The notes under the pieces: generated by a model
Told to the model about the DNA's origin: nothing
The model's database searches: none
What the model saw: only the letters and a program-made list of their open reading frames with translations
Translations under genes and position numbers: made by a program
DNA from: Robertkochia solimangrovi
Lineage (GTDB): Bacteria > Bacteroidota > Bacteroidia > Flavobacteriales > Flavobacteriaceae
NCBI RefSeq assembly: GCF_007279655.1
Contig: NZ_QKWN01000001.1
Location: forward strand, 62,001-126,000
DNA length: 64,000 nt
Reading direction: 5' to 3'
In this document: positions 49,070-59,225 of the stretch, in pieces
Layout of the letters: each line of letters opens with the position of its first letter
Numbering within the stretch: position 1 is the first letter of the stretch

Positions 49070-51349
49070 TTACTTTTGACGTTTTTCCTTTTCCTGTGCA
49101 TCCACCACAGCGACAGCTGCCATGTTTACGATCTCTTCCACTCCGGCACCGAGCTGAAGAATATGTACCGGCTTATTCATTCCCAATAGAATAGGCCCTA
49201 TCGAATCTGATTTATTCAATTCCTTCATCAACTTATAAGTGATATTGGCTGCATCCAGATTTGGGAAGATAAGTGTATTAACATTTTTTCCTGCGATCTT
49301 TGCAAAAGGGAATTTTGCTTTGAGCATATCCTTGTTCAATGCAAAATCTGATTGCACCTCACCGTCAACAACGATCTCAGGGTAATGTCTGTGAAGGTAG
49401 GATACCGCTTCACCCACTTTAGTTGCTCTGGGATCTTTCGAAGATCCAAAGTTCGCATAGGATAGCATGGCGATAACCGGGTCCACCCCAAATAATTTAG
49501 TAGCCTGAGAGGTCATTTGAGCAATCTTTGCCAGCTCTTTGGCGCTTGGATCGATATTGATCGAGGTATCGGCCAGGAACATAGGTCCTCTCTCGGTAAT
49601 CATCACATTCATAGCAGCTACCTTCGTCACACCCGGTGCTTTCCCGATAAGTTCGATCATCGGTCTGAAAACGGTAGGATAGGCTCTTGCATAACCGGAA
49701 ATAACTCCGTCTGCATCTCCCTCCACAACCATCATAGCCGCAAAGTAATTACGTTCACGCATTTTCTTTTCAGCATCGTAAAAGGTCACCCCATGACGTT
49801 TTCTGGTCTGCCAGTATTTTTTGGCATACTTTATCTTCGTAGGATTCTGATCATCATTCTTGGTATCGATAATAGTCACATCTGCATCAAATTCTATTTC
49901 CTGCATCAGTTCAACGATCACCTCACGGTTACCAAGCAAAATAGGTTCTGCAATACCTTCATCATGAACGATCTGTGCAGCTTTAAGGACATCGAGCTGA
50001 TCACCTTCTGCAAAAACGATACGTTTAGGATCGGTCTTGGCGCGATTATGCAGTAGTCTTACGATCTTATTATCATTACCCAGTCGTTGGAGCAGCTCTT
50101 CTTCATAACGCTCCCAGTCAGTGATTGGTGACTTAGCTACGCCACTTTCAATCGCAGCTTTGGCGACTGCCGGTGGAACGGCAGCGATCAGACGAGGATC
50201 AAATGGTTTTGGTATTATATACTCACGACCAAAGGTCAACTTAGTTTCTCCGTAAGCGATATTAACCTGTTCAGGAACCGGTTCTTTCGCAAGTTCAGCC
50301 AGCGCTTTCACGGCAGCCATCTTCATTTCCTCATTGATCTTGGTAGCACGCACATCAAGAGCTCCTCTGAATATAAATGGGAATCCAAGCACATTGTTTA
50401 CCTGATTAGGATGGTCAGACCTTCCTGTTGCCATAATAATATCTTCCCGGGTATCCATAGCCAGATCATAGGCTATTTCCGGATCCGGATTCGCCATTGC
50501 GAAGACGATAGGATCTGCCGCCATCGATTTGAGCATTTCCGGAGAAACGATATCAGCGATAGATAATCCGATAAAAACATCTGCATCTACCATTGCTTCA
50601 TCCAGAGTATCGATCTTCCGATCCGTAGCAAACTCCTTCTTTTCAACAGAAAGATTATCACGATCGCTTCTGATCACACCTTTACTGTCAAGCATAACGA
50701 TATTTTCAGAACTCGCCCCAAAGGCTTTATACAATCGGGTACAGGAAACAGCTGCGGCACCAGCACCACTGATCACGATACGTACCTCATCGATCTTCTT
50801 TTCTGTCAATTCCAGCGCATTCAATAGCGCTGCCGCAGAAATGATCGCGGTTCCATGCTGATCATCATGCATTACCGGTATATCGAGTTCTTCCTTAAGT
50901 CTGCGTTCAATTTCGAAAGCCTCCGGTGCTTTAATATCTTCAAGATTAATACCACCAAATGTAGGTGCGATAGTCTTTACAGTTTCTATAAACTTATCCA
51001 CATCCTTGGTGTTCAATTCAATATCGATACCATCGATATCTGCGAATATTTTAAAGAGCAGACCTTTACCTTCCATTACGGGCTTGGCCGCTTCCGGTCC
51101 GATATCTCCCAGACCCAATACAGCTGTCCCATTGGTGATCACGGCAACCAGGTTTCCTTTGGTGGTATACTTATAAACGTTTTCAGTATTCTTTTCAATC
51201 TCCAGGCAGGGCTCTGCAACGCCAGGAGAATAAGCCAGTGCAAGATCACGCTGTGTAGAATATCTTTTAGTAGGCACTATCTTGATCTTACCGGGTTGAG
51301 GTTTGGCGTGGTAAATCAAAGCCTCTCTCCTTCTGCTCTCTTTGCTCAT
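49070..51349 (-). CDS. maeB: NADP-dependent malic enzyme with C-terminal phosphotransacetylase-like domain
   Basis: 759 residues: the malic enzyme part (about 1-420; [47 protein letters not shown]) joined to a phosphate acetyl/butyryltransferase-like part (about 430-759; [19 protein letters not shown]...). It makes pyruvate, carbon dioxide and NADPH from malate; the C-terminal part is thought to be allosteric and not catalytic. Usual length for MaeB. Confidence 0.96.
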   Translation of the reverse strand: MSKESRRREALIYHAKPQPGKIKIVPTKRYSTQRDLALAYSPGVAEPCLEIEKNTENVYKYTTKGNLVAVITNGTAVLGLGDIGPEAAKPVMEGKGLLFKIFADIDGIDIELNTKDVDKFIETVKTIAPTFGGINLEDIKAPEAFEIERRLKEELDIPVMHDDQHGTAIISAAALLNALELTEKKIDEVRIVISGAGAAAVSCTRLYKAFGASSENIVMLDSKGVIRSDRDNLSVEKKEFATDRKIDTLDEAMVDADVFIGLSIADIVSPEMLKSMAADPIVFAMANPDPEIAYDLAMDTREDIIMATGRSDHPNQVNNVLGFPFIFRGALDVRATKINEEMKMAAVKALAELAKEPVPEQVNIAYGETKLTFGREYIIPKPFDPRLIAAVPPAVAKAAIESGVAKSPITDWERYEEELLQRLGNDNKIVRLLHNRAKTDPKRIVFAEGDQLDVLKAAQIVHDEGIAEPILLGNREVIVELMQEIEFDADVTIIDTKNDDQNPTKIKYAKKYWQTRKRHGVTFYDAEKKMRERNYFAAMMVVEGDADGVISGYARAYPTVFRPMIELIGKAPGVTKVAAMNVMITERGPMFLADTSINIDPSAKELAKIAQMTSQATKLFGVDPVIAMLSYANFGSSKDPRATKVGEAVSYLHRHYPEIVVDGEVQSDFALNKDMLKAKFPFAKIAGKNVNTLIFPNLDAANITYKLMKELNKSDSIGPILLGMNKPVHILQLGAGVEEIVNMAAVAVVDAQEKEKRQK

Positions 51350-51419
51350 AGTTGGATTTTATTTAAACTGCAAAGTTATAAGAATATACACGGATATAAC
51401 CTAATCTTATGCCTTGTTT

Positions 51420-53390
51420 TTATTTACTTTTAAAAATTAGATCCGGATCTTTGAGCTGATCCAGCTCAACGGTAAGCGTATGATCAAGAAGGGTGAGTCC
51501 TAATTGATAAGAGGCATTCATCCATCCGAAACCAGAAGTTGTAATATACGAGAAATCGGTCCCCACATTCCCATATTCCGCATACACCTTATGGGTGCAA
51601 TCCACCACATCATATTTCTCAGGAATAGTACCATTATAATCTACCGCATTCCTGGTTATCATCCATAGCCAACGATATGCCAGTTCTGTTGCCTCAACCT
51701 CAAAGCCATAATTCAGGAAACCTCTCCAAACCACCATTTGATGCGGAGCCCAACCGTTCGGATAATCCCATTGCCTTTGTACATCATTGGTCGCATACTT
51801 CAAAACCGATGCCCGGGAAGTGGCAGCCACCCCACAATGTTCTTTCAGTGTTTCTTCCAAAAGACTCACCATTCGACCTGCCTGTTCTTCGGTCGCCAGA
51901 CCTGCCCACAATGGAAAATAGTTGGTGGCAGCATCGAAATCGGTCATTCTTCCAGTCTCCAGATTATAATCATAGAACCCTCCTCTTTCCTCATTCCACA
52001 TAAGTGAATTCATGCGCGTCTTTCTCGCTTCAGCCTTACGAAGCCAATCGGCAGCCGTATACTGATAATTTCCATGATCATATGCTCCGTCGAAATAAGT
52101 AGCGATGAGATATTCAAAATCCTTTTCATATTTGTACAACAATGAATTCAGGCCAACGGTATTAAGACTGGCACAAATACCATCGAGTCTCCAGGAGGTA
52201 TCATGACCACTTTCCCGTAAACTTCTGTCATGCAAAAAGTAAGTATCCAGATCTCTGTCGACGATTTCTCCTGCCTGATAGGCCCGGGTAAATTCCGCGA
52301 CCGTTAAAGCCTGTTTCTCAAAATCCTTATGCTTTTCATTATATCTTTCTGTGAAAGTTTTCAGTATCTCATCGAAATGTCCCGCTTCCGTTTCAGGAGG
52401 AATACCAATACCTCCGGCTCGATATCGATTAAGGCCATTATCGGTCAATCGCACTCCTTTTTCCATCCAAACGGTTTCATATTCCTTGAAAGCCATATCC
52501 ATTGCGAAAGCCAACCACTCCTTATTTCTTTCAGGATCCGCTTCATAGACCTCCCTGATAAACGAGGTCAGGAATGGTGGTTGCGTTCTTGTGAGATAAT
52601 AGGATCTGTTCGCGTTGAGTATCTTTCCGTAATATTTGATCTGATAACAAAAATTCTCTACCATTGCCTTCGCGAGATCCACGCGTCCGTCGATCAAAAG
52701 TCCCACCCCTTCAAAATAACTGTCCCATCCATACATCTCATTGAATCTGCCACCAGGCACCACAAACGGAACTCCCATGCCCTCCTTTAATTTCAAGGCA
52801 AGTATCCCCGGTTGCGTATTGATCGATTTCACATATTCAGGAGTTATACGTTCCGGCAACGTTACCACTTTAAAGTTTTGAAAATTCCCTTCGATACCTT
52901 TGAAATACTTTTGTGCCAAAGTATCTGTAGCCGGAACATAAAGTCTTCTTACGATCGTATCTGAAGACTTGGAATCTTCAAGGATCCTCGCCAATCCTTT
53001 TTCATCAACCGTTCGGGTCAGGTCATCCCAATAATTCTCTTTGATATTCCTTGAGATCCTGTGGCTTGGCTTTTCAAGAATACGTGAATTCATCAATAAA
53101 GCGGTATCCTTTCCTTCCTGCTTCGCAATCGCAAGTTCCTGCAGGAGGTTCGCAAGATGATAGGTCGATTCAACCGCGTGTTCCTCACCTTCAATATCTT
53201 TGAAAATAAAGATTCTGTCACCCTGATCATCTTTGGTAATCTTATCATCATTATCCGTGTCCTCATCCTTTAGTAATTCCTGCAATACAACGGGTACTTC
53301 AACTTTGAATTCAGTTACAGAATCGCGTTTACATCCGGAAAACAAGAAGAGCACCAGCAATCCCGATGCGAGCAATTTGTATTTAAACAT
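51420..53390 (-). CDS. treA: Trehalase (GH37), lipoprotein
   Basis: 656 residues. The lipobox FLFSGC places it in the periplasm or outer membrane, followed by an EF-hand-like acidic stretch (EDTDNDDKITKDDQGD, about 42-58) and the GH37 (alpha/alpha)6 barrel with both family signatures: PGGRFNEMYGWDSYF (about 211-226) and QWDYPNGWAP (about 537-547). It splits trehalose into two glucose units. The symbol is by function; no transporter or other trehalose gene is adjacent. Confidence 0.93.
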   Translation of the reverse strand: MFKYKLLASGLLVLFLFSGCKRDSVTEFKVEVPVVLQELLKDEDTDNDDKITKDDQGDRIFIFKDIEGEEHAVESTYHLANLLQELAIAKQEGKDTALLMNSRILEKPSHRISRNIKENYWDDLTRTVDEKGLARILEDSKSSDTIVRRLYVPATDTLAQKYFKGIEGNFQNFKVVTLPERITPEYVKSINTQPGILALKLKEGMGVPFVVPGGRFNEMYGWDSYFEGVGLLIDGRVDLAKAMVENFCYQIKYYGKILNANRSYYLTRTQPPFLTSFIREVYEADPERNKEWLAFAMDMAFKEYETVWMEKGVRLTDNGLNRYRAGGIGIPPETEAGHFDEILKTFTERYNEKHKDFEKQALTVAEFTRAYQAGEIVDRDLDTYFLHDRSLRESGHDTSWRLDGICASLNTVGLNSLLYKYEKDFEYLIATYFDGAYDHGNYQYTAADWLRKAEARKTRMNSLMWNEERGGFYDYNLETGRMTDFDAATNYFPLWAGLATEEQAGRMVSLLEETLKEHCGVAATSRASVLKYATNDVQRQWDYPNGWAPHQMVVWRGFLNYGFEVEATELAYRWLWMITRNAVDYNGTIPEKYDVVDCTHKVYAEYGNVGTDFSYITTSGFGWMNASYQLGLTLLDHTLTVELDQLKDPDLIFKSK

Positions 53391-53460
53391 AAATTTTGGT
53401 TTGGTTAAGAAATGCTGATAACAGCCTGTAGTAAAGATATTTAATTTTAGACAAACACTT

Positions 53461-54405
53461 TCACTCCTGATCTTTCAGAAAATCGATATTTCTCTTTAAC
53501 CCAGCAAATTTTGTACGTTTAACCGCAGATTTCCGAAAAAGTTTCCCAAAGGTTTCCTCAGTGATCTCCTCCCAGTCTTTGCGTGACATGGATAATAGAT
53601 CAGGATGTGGATCGAACAAAGGTTCGCTATGTGATTTGGAGAAACGGTTCCACGGACAAACATCCTGACACACATCACAGCCGAACATCCAATCATCGAA
53701 TTTCCCTTTAAATTCAGACGGGATCTTGTCTTTTAATTCGATGGTGAAATACGATATACATTTGCTTCCATCGACAATATAGGGTTCGGTGATCGCCTGA
53801 GTTGGGCAAGCATCAATACATGCAGTACAGCTTCCGCAATGATCGGTTACCGGGGTATCCGGCACGAGCTTCAGGTCGACGATCAGCTCTGCTATGAAAT
53901 AAAACGACCCTCTCTGTTTGGTAAGTACATTAGCATTCTTTCCCATCCAACCCAATCCGCTCCTCACGGCCCAGGCTTTGTCGAGCACAGGGGCTGAGTC
54001 AACAAAAGCGCGACCGTTCACTTCCCCGATCTCCTCCTGAATATAGGCCAGCAGTTGTTTCAGTTTATCCTTGATGACGAAATGATAATCGGTACCATAA
54101 GCGTACTTAGAGATCTTCAGTGCTTCAGAATCTATTGGGTGTTCAGCAGGAAAATAATTCAGCGTCATTGAAATAACAGAAACTGCACCATCCACCAGAA
54201 GCCGGGGATCCAGGCGTTTATCAAAATGATTCTCCATATAGTGCATCTCTCCGTGCATTCCTTTTTGCAACCAGGCTTCAAGTCTCGGCGCCTCTTCCTC
54301 CAGAAATTCTGCCCGTGACACACCACACGACAAAAAGCCGAGGCGTTTAGCTTCGGCTTTTATTGCTTCTGTATGTTTTGCACTTATGCTTTCAGAGTGA
54401 GTCAT
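53461..54405 (-). CDS. queG: Epoxyqueuosine reductase QueG
   Basis: 314 residues, typical length. It has an N-terminal cobalamin-binding part ([41 protein letters not shown]) and two 4Fe-4S motifs, [12 protein letters not shown] (about 190) and [11 protein letters not shown] (about 238). It reduces epoxyqueuosine to queuosine in tRNA, using cobalamin and iron-sulphur clusters. Confidence 0.96.
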   Translation of the reverse strand: MTHSESISAKHTEAIKAEAKRLGFLSCGVSRAEFLEEEAPRLEAWLQKGMHGEMHYMENHFDKRLDPRLLVDGAVSVISMTLNYFPAEHPIDSEALKISKYAYGTDYHFVIKDKLKQLLAYIQEEIGEVNGRAFVDSAPVLDKAWAVRSGLGWMGKNANVLTKQRGSFYFIAELIVDLKLVPDTPVTDHCGSCTACIDACPTQAITEPYIVDGSKCISYFTIELKDKIPSEFKGKFDDWMFGCDVCQDVCPWNRFSKSHSEPLFDPHPDLLSMSRKDWEEITEETFGKLFRKSAVKRTKFAGLKRNIDFLKDQE

Positions 54406-54497
54406 TTTTGAATAGCTGTGATCTGGTGTAAAAATACAATTATAATGTTTGTGTCAGCTATTATCATATACCTCACCACACTTCCAGGCGCTATTCG

Positions 54498-55076
54498 CTA
54501 ATAGATCAGCGCAAACTTACCCCCAAGGTCTCCTACATTTACATAGACATTAAGCATCCAGGTTTTGGAAACCGGTTCATATCTCCATTTATCGCCTGCA
54601 CCGGCAAATCCAACAGGTGGATTTCCTGGTTTACCATCGATCTCATCTGAAAGCCGGTATGCTACCCCGATAAGGCTACGCTGCCCGTCTTCATTCTGAT
54701 AGATAAGTCCTTCAGGTTCTGAGATTTGAAAATCATCATCTACAATATCTGCTTTGATATAGAGTTCAACTCCTTCAGAAAAATTACTATCAGAAGGAAC
54801 CAATTGATAACCCGCTTGAGTAGCAAATCCATAATCCTGGTATACATCAGTAGGAATCTGAGCAAGTTCAACCGGATCGATCTCTGAAGGAGCCGGAGCT
54901 GCAGGAGCAGTATAGTTCGGATAAACTTCATCTTTACTGCATGAAATCATCATGAACATCATCATAATTAAAATACCTGCCACGAGTTGTAAATAACTGT
55001 TGGATTGTTCTTTGTGAACGGAATTGCGACACCCTGTCTCAACTCCATTTTTTCTTAGTGTCATTAAAGTTTTCAT
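54498..55076 (-). CDS. Lipoprotein of an uncharacterised family (paralogue 1)
   Basis: 192 residues. An unusually long basic N-region precedes the hydrophobic segment and lipobox MMISC. A short proline/alanine linker leads to the conserved domain (about 90-192): EGVELYIKADIVDDDFQISEPEGLIY, SLIGVAYRLSDEI, PPVGFAGAGDKW, then MLNVYVNVGDLGGKFALIY. The same order of motifs (P-E-L/A-L-x-Y-E, LVGVEY, then LHVW..NP.GMFA) occurs in secreted proteins of other phyla that I recall only as uncharacterised. It is a paralogue of the gene at 55351 and shares its upstream element. Confidence 0.65.
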   Translation of the reverse strand: MKTLMTLRKNGVETGCRNSVHKEQSNSYLQLVAGILIMMMFMMISCSKDEVYPNYTAPAAPAPSEIDPVELAQIPTDVYQDYGFATQAGYQLVPSDSNFSEGVELYIKADIVDDDFQISEPEGLIYQNEDGQRSLIGVAYRLSDEIDGKPGNPPVGFAGAGDKWRYEPVSKTWMLNVYVNVGDLGGKFALIY

Positions 55077-55132
55077 AACTGTTCGATTTTAGATTGATAA
55101 CTGATGTAAAATTAGCGGATGTCTTCTCCAAA

Positions 55133-55178
55133 GCATGCCATTATAAATTCAACATGCATCACATTTGATTCGGGGAAA
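55133..55178 (-). promoter_or_regulatory. Conserved 46-bp upstream element, copy 1
   Basis: On the minus strand it reads TTTCCCCGA-n-TCAAA ... TTGAATTTA ... TGGCAT, and it aligns without gaps to 56070-56115 (35 of 46 identical by hand count). It ends 56 bases before the lipoprotein start. Candidate operator/promoter shared by both paralogues. Confidence 0.55.
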
Positions 55179-55293
55179 TATCCCTTACAAACTGCCTTTA
55201 TCCCCCTCATAAAAAGGGTTAAACAGACAGGATAGTAAGGGTCTTTTTTAAAAAGAAAATTTTTGATTGAAACAATACCTCATAAATACGGCA

Positions 55294-55323
55294 TAAAAAA
55301 ACCGGACATTTAAATGCCCGGTT
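55294..55323 (-). terminator. Terminator after lipoprotein paralogue 2
   Basis: AACCGG/CCGGTT outer stem with a pairing CATTTAAATG interior, then a T-run on the minus strand (55294-55299). Confidence 0.8.
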
Positions 55324-55350
55324 CGGTTTAATTAGTCAGTGGCATGGAAA

Positions 55351-56007
55351 TCACATCATAGGTTGATTTAATCTTGTCGCCACCGTATTGGATATTGAAG
55401 TATTATCCGTTGCAAATACACCTTCAGGATTACTGGCATTTATCCATACATTCAAAGCCCAAATTTGTGTAGCAGTATGGTTGCTCCAGAAGTCATCGGT
55501 ACCGGAAAAACCATAAGGTGGCCTGGGTAGTTTTGAACTATCATAGTTGGATATACTATAACGAACGCGGTAAGCTACTGCAACCAATGAAAGGGATCCG
55601 TCACTCATTTTACGATACAACAACCCTTCTGGTTTATCCATTTCAAAGGTATGATCGAGCCGATCCTTATTGGTATAGTAATAGATGCCTTTACCGAGAT
55701 AATCTGAACTCTCCATCGAAAACCCTGCTGCGACAGCATTATTGATATCTTCAAAGGATTTAACGGCATATTTTACACTTTCCAGTTCCGCAGCCCTATC
55801 TGAATCTGTATTTCCGGGATTTTCATAAAGTACGGAATCCGTATCATCATTACTACATGATGCAAAGGCGATTGCCATACATATGATCAAGGCAAAGTGA
55901 AGAGCATTGAAGCCTGAAAATAGACTCAAGCTTCTTTTCATTGAATTCCAGGCATTGTAATGGCCCGAATTCCTGTTTCCGGATTTAATTGAACTAATAG
56001 TTTTCAT
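55351..56007 (-). CDS. Lipoprotein of an uncharacterised family (paralogue 2)
   Basis: 218 residues. As in the paralogue at 54498, a long N-region precedes the hydrophobic segment and lipobox AFASC. The conserved domain (about 115-205) reads GKGIYYYTNKDRLDHTFEMD, KPEGLLYRKMSDGSLSLVAVAYRV, PPYGFSGTDDFW and WALNVWINASNPEGVFA. The sequence similarity to paralogue 1 covers the whole domain. The start MKTISSIK at 56007 matches the MKT start of paralogue 1. A second ATG (MKRSLSLF) is possible. Function unknown. Confidence 0.65.
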   Translation of the reverse strand: MKTISSIKSGNRNSGHYNAWNSMKRSLSLFSGFNALHFALIICMAIAFASCSNDDTDSVLYENPGNTDSDRAAELESVKYAVKSFEDINNAVAAGFSMESSDYLGKGIYYYTNKDRLDHTFEMDKPEGLLYRKMSDGSLSLVAVAYRVRYSISNYDSSKLPRPPYGFSGTDDFWSNHTATQIWALNVWINASNPEGVFATDNTSISNTVATRLNQPMM

Positions 56008-56069
56008 AACGAACGTTTTTTGATGATTAATAAACTGATTACTCAAAAGTACCGGTAACCTCAAAAAAT

Positions 56070-56115
56070 GAATGCCAATTTAAATTCAATTAAAATGACT
56101 TTTGACTCGGGGAAA
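56070..56115 (-). promoter_or_regulatory. Conserved 46-bp upstream element, copy 2
   Basis: Gap-free match to the element at 55133-55178; it ends 62 bases before the start of paralogue 2. The most conserved blocks are TTTCCCCGA, TTGAATTTA and TGGCAT. Confidence 0.55.
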
Positions 56116-56150
56116 AACACCTATATAATTAGGAATTTCACCCTGACCAA

Positions 56151-56189
56151 AAGAAAAAGGCCTCATGTGTTAAGTAATACACCAGGCCT
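56151..56189 (-). terminator. Hairpin with T-run upstream of lipoprotein paralogue 2
   Basis: AGGCCT/AGGCCT with inner TGTGT/ACAC pairing, followed on the minus strand by T5CT2. It would end read-through from the DUF4242 gene, so paralogue 2 needs its own promoter. The 110 bases between it and the next hairpin hold no ORF; a small RNA there is possible but unproven. Confidence 0.6.
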
Positions 56190-56298
56190 GATCAGCTAAT
56201 TGCAGTGAAGAAATAATAAACCAAGAAGAATTTTAGTTCCTATAAAGGTATTTCACTAAGCTGAAAAACACTATCCTTTTTGATTCATTTAATAGAAC

Positions 56299-56323
56299 AA
56301 AAAAAACGCAACCAGTGGTTGCG
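56299..56323 (-). terminator. Terminator after the secreted DUF4242 gene
   Basis: CGCAACCA/TGGTTGCG arms followed by eight Ts on the minus strand, 24 bases after the stop. Confidence 0.8.
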
Positions 56324-56346
56324 CCTTGTACAGAAAAAGTTGCTCG

Positions 56347-56742
56347 TTATTTTGGTGTGGTCTGTGCAACGATACTTTTAATTTCCGAAATCTTGTCTGC
56401 CGGAATATTCATGATCTTAGCATGCTCTTTGATGAGATCGATATTCTTTGCTTTATAGATACAATAGATCTTATCTCCAGTGAAATAACTCTGTACCCAT
56501 TGAATATCAGCATTTCCAAGGTCATTAATGACACTACACGAGCTTTTGGACACATCGGCCAGGCCATCTACAGGAGTTTCCCCTACGCCGGGCATGTTTC
56601 TTTCAATAACGAACATTTTAAGTTCTGAATCCTTGTCCAGTACATTTACGGTCATCGGACCTGCTTCTGCAGTTTGTTGTGCATTGACCGAAGCGGTGAT
56701 GGCAGTCATGATTACTGCCAGACATACAAATGAAGTTTTCAT
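56347..56742 (-). CDS. Secreted stand-alone DUF4242 protein
   Basis: 131 residues: a signal peptide (ending ASVNAQ) and a DUF4242 domain (about 40-125): FVIERNMPGVGETPVDGLADVSKSSCSVINDLG, DIQWVQSYFTGDKIYCIYKAKNIDLIKEHA. DUF4242 proteins (SCO4226 type) have a ferredoxin-like fold and at least one binds nickel. Its export is notable because the adjacent regulator carries the same domain in the cytoplasm. It lies 96 bases downstream of the regulator gene; the ATG at 56742 gives the signal peptide. Confidence 0.85.
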   Translation of the reverse strand: MKTSFVCLAVIMTAITASVNAQQTAEAGPMTVNVLDKDSELKMFVIERNMPGVGETPVDGLADVSKSSCSVINDLGNADIQWVQSYFTGDKIYCIYKAKNIDLIKEHAKIMNIPADKISEIKSIVAQTTPK

Positions 56743-56838
56743 AATAACTAATTTTAGGTTGTGACATAAAAGTACTATGCTATACTTCAGTATGTTAACA
56801 GAAATCATTCTGCTAATAGCACAAATCGTTCAACTTGA

Positions 56839-57939
56839 TTAAACCAAGGCGTTCTTATAGGCTCTTGGAGAGATCCCAAACCGGGAATGAAAGCATTTTG
56901 TGAAATACGAAGGACTGTTAAATCCGTGACCGAATAGTACCGAGGCGATATTATCTTCACAGGACTCCAGTTTTCTTCTTGCGAATTCCAGACGAATATC
57001 CCTGATAAGATTGTTTGGAGATAATCCCGATAATTGCTTACAGCGACGATACAGTTTAGAAGTACTCATATACATCATCAAACTAAGCTCCTGGACCGTA
57101 AATTCAGGGTCATCGATATGCTCTCTAATGCATTTCATAAGTTTATGAAAGAACTTTTCCTCAGAAATATCAGGAAAGCAAAAATTCATCTCCTCCAAAA
57201 CTGATTTCAGATCATCTCCTCCAGCTTCATCTAAAAACAAATTTGAAGCGATAAGACAAGAGTCTCCATTATAATAATACAGATTCTCCGCCGCCTCTAT
57301 ACTCGAACCGAACATCAATCGACTACCTTCTACCGGTTCACCGCCATGAAGTACGATCCTGTAAGTAACATTTTCAGAAAAATTACCGATTCGATCACCC
57401 AATAACTCAGCAGCGTGGACAGCACATTTAGGGTGTTTAAAGGAGATAACTTTATATTCCGAACTCCCCGGAGCTATGGTACCTCCTGTACCATGTGCAA
57501 TTTCGGAAAAGAGTCTATGGAACTCATTATATGTATTTAAAGCAGTTTCTTTGTCTGTCCTGTTCTCCATCAATACCTGCGGCTCCAAATGCACCACGAG
57601 AAGAAATCTATAAGCCGAATCTTCAAAGACCTTTGCGCCATTCCTCATCTCAAAAACTGTAGGATCATTCAATCGACCCAGAAAACCCTGTACAAGACTC
57701 TCGTCTACCTCTATGATATCATGTGGAACAAGACCGTGAGAATCACTGTGAAGCTTGATTACCGACTCTCGGTCGGGCGCTTCGATCAGGCAAAAAACCT
57801 TGCCCCTGGACTGATCCATCCAATAAGTCATGGCATTACAATTATAATGCTGTTGAATTTTGAGGTCCAGAAGGTGGGCTTCGGCAACCTCAACAGGCTT
57901 GACCTGCTCGACGTGATGCAAATCCATGAACAATGGCAT
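56839..57939 (-). CDS. DUF4242 - cyclase-like - AraC-type transcriptional regulator
   Basis: 366 residues, three parts. Residues 1-92 are a DUF4242 domain (MPLFMDLHHVEQVKPVEVAEAHLLDL; GKVFCLIEAPDRESVIKLHSDSHGLVPHDIIEV). Residues about 105-245 resemble a class III nucleotide cyclase (FHRLFSEIAHGTGGTIAPGSSEYKVISF; YRIVLHGGEPVEGSRLMFGSSIEAAENLYYYN) but lack the metal-binding aspartate expected near LLVVHLEPQ. Residues about 265-365 are an AraC-type DNA-binding domain (FTVQELSLMMYMSTSKLYRRCKQLSGLSP...FGISPRAYKNALV). It probably senses a small ligand or metal in the cytoplasm and regulates the neighbouring genes. Confidence 0.85.
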   Translation of the reverse strand: MPLFMDLHHVEQVKPVEVAEAHLLDLKIQQHYNCNAMTYWMDQSRGKVFCLIEAPDRESVIKLHSDSHGLVPHDIIEVDESLVQGFLGRLNDPTVFEMRNGAKVFEDSAYRFLLVVHLEPQVLMENRTDKETALNTYNEFHRLFSEIAHGTGGTIAPGSSEYKVISFKHPKCAVHAAELLGDRIGNFSENVTYRIVLHGGEPVEGSRLMFGSSIEAAENLYYYNGDSCLIASNLFLDEAGGDDLKSVLEEMNFCFPDISEEKFFHKLMKCIREHIDDPEFTVQELSLMMYMSTSKLYRRCKQLSGLSPNNLIRDIRLEFARRKLESCEDNIASVLFGHGFNSPSYFTKCFHSRFGISPRAYKNALV

Positions 57940-58058
57940 AGCGAAAAAGATTTACTTAATTACTGATTAACCAAAGATCAGGGGGAACTATGAAGAGGGA
58001 GAACCTTATAAAATTAAGAAAAAATGTCGAATATACATAACGGGGGAAAAACCCGTTT

Positions 58059-59081
58059 TTAAAACAGGCCTCCCTGAATACCACCTTTTACCTTCCCAAG
58101 GTGTTTGTAAGCTAGTTCTGTCACCTCTCTACCTCTCGGAGTTCTTATGATGAATCCCTGCTGAATGAGAAAGGGCTCGTAAACCTCTTCGATGGTCTCC
58201 GCATTTTCTGAAACCGCAGTTGCAAGCGTAGTAATCCCAACCGGACCACCCTTAAACTTATCGATGATGGTAGCAAGTATCTTATTATCCATTTCGTCAA
58301 GGCCAAAAGCATCTACGTTCAGAGCTTTTAAACCAAACCTTGCAATCTCGATATCGATCTTCCCGTTACCTTTGATCTGAGCAAAATCCCGAACTCTTCT
58401 TAAAAGTGCATTAGCAATCCTAGGAGTTCCACGGCTTCGTCCTGCAATCTCAATAGCCGCTTCCATGGCGATCGGCACTCTAAGGATATGTGCTGAACGC
58501 TGAATGATGTCCGAAAGTAATTCAGTCGAATAATATTGTAGTCGGCTACTGATACCAAATCTGGCCCGCATTGGTGAGGTTAGTAATCCTGAACGGGTTG
58601 TAGCACCAACCAGCGTAAACGGATTCAGATTGATCTGTACGGTTCTTGCATTCGGACCGCTTTCGATCATTATATCGATTTTGTAATCTTCCATGGCAGA
58701 ATACAGATATTCTTCCACGATAGGACTCAAACGGTGAATTTCATCAATAAAGAGCACGTCCCTGTCCTCTAAATTGGTCAGGAGTCCGGCAAGATCTCCG
58801 GGTTTATCCAATACCGGCCCGGAAGTGATTTTTATCCCCACTCCCAACTCATTTGCCAAAATATGGGCTAACGTCGTTTTTCCAAGTCCCGGAGGGCCAT
58901 GAAACAAGGTATGATCCAATGCCTCAGAACGGAGATTGGCTGCCTGCACGAATATTTTAAGATTTTCCAATACCTGATCCTGACCTGTGAAATCATCAAA
59001 GGACAAAGGCCTTAAAGCCTTTTCGATATCTACCTCTTCAGGAGACATTCGTTCAGCATTTGGATCTAAATATTCATTCAT
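58059..59081 (-). CDS. ruvB: Holliday junction branch migration ATPase RuvB
   Basis: 340 residues: Walker [13 protein letters not shown], Walker [11 protein letters not shown], sensor region [20 protein letters not shown] and arginine finger region, then the C-terminal winged helix ([15 protein letters not shown]). It is the ATP-driven motor that works with RuvA (48400). Normal length. Confidence 0.98.
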   Translation of the reverse strand: MNEYLDPNAERMSPEEVDIEKALRPLSFDDFTGQDQVLENLKIFVQAANLRSEALDHTLFHGPPGLGKTTLAHILANELGVGIKITSGPVLDKPGDLAGLLTNLEDRDVLFIDEIHRLSPIVEEYLYSAMEDYKIDIMIESGPNARTVQINLNPFTLVGATTRSGLLTSPMRARFGISSRLQYYSTELLSDIIQRSAHILRVPIAMEAAIEIAGRSRGTPRIANALLRRVRDFAQIKGNGKIDIEIARFGLKALNVDAFGLDEMDNKILATIIDKFKGGPVGITTLATAVSENAETIEEVYEPFLIQQGFIIRTPRGREVTELAYKHLGKVKGGIQGGLF

Positions 59082-59225
59082 AACCGCCAGAAAGCAAATT
59101 GATAGTTATACCGGTTTCATTTCAGCAAATATAACAAAGTTAAATGGGTATCCACCTGCACCCCGCTAACAATATAAATTCATCCACTCCTTTATTCGCC
59201 CGACTAAATATCGTAATTTTCAATT

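Noticed and set aside
55133-55178. Possible sigma-54 promoter (TGGCAT followed by TTG/GC)
   Set aside because: The spacing between the GG and the expected GC does not fit the -24/-12 pattern in either copy.
56190-56298. Small RNA between two hairpins
   Set aside because: Only a weak promoter-like sequence (TACCTTTA) is visible and no conserved structure; not enough to call a gene.
58030-58050. Hairpin AACGGG...CCCGTT after ruvB as a ruvB terminator
   Set aside because: There is no T-run on the minus strand; the run lies on the plus side, so I do not list it as a terminator for ruvB.
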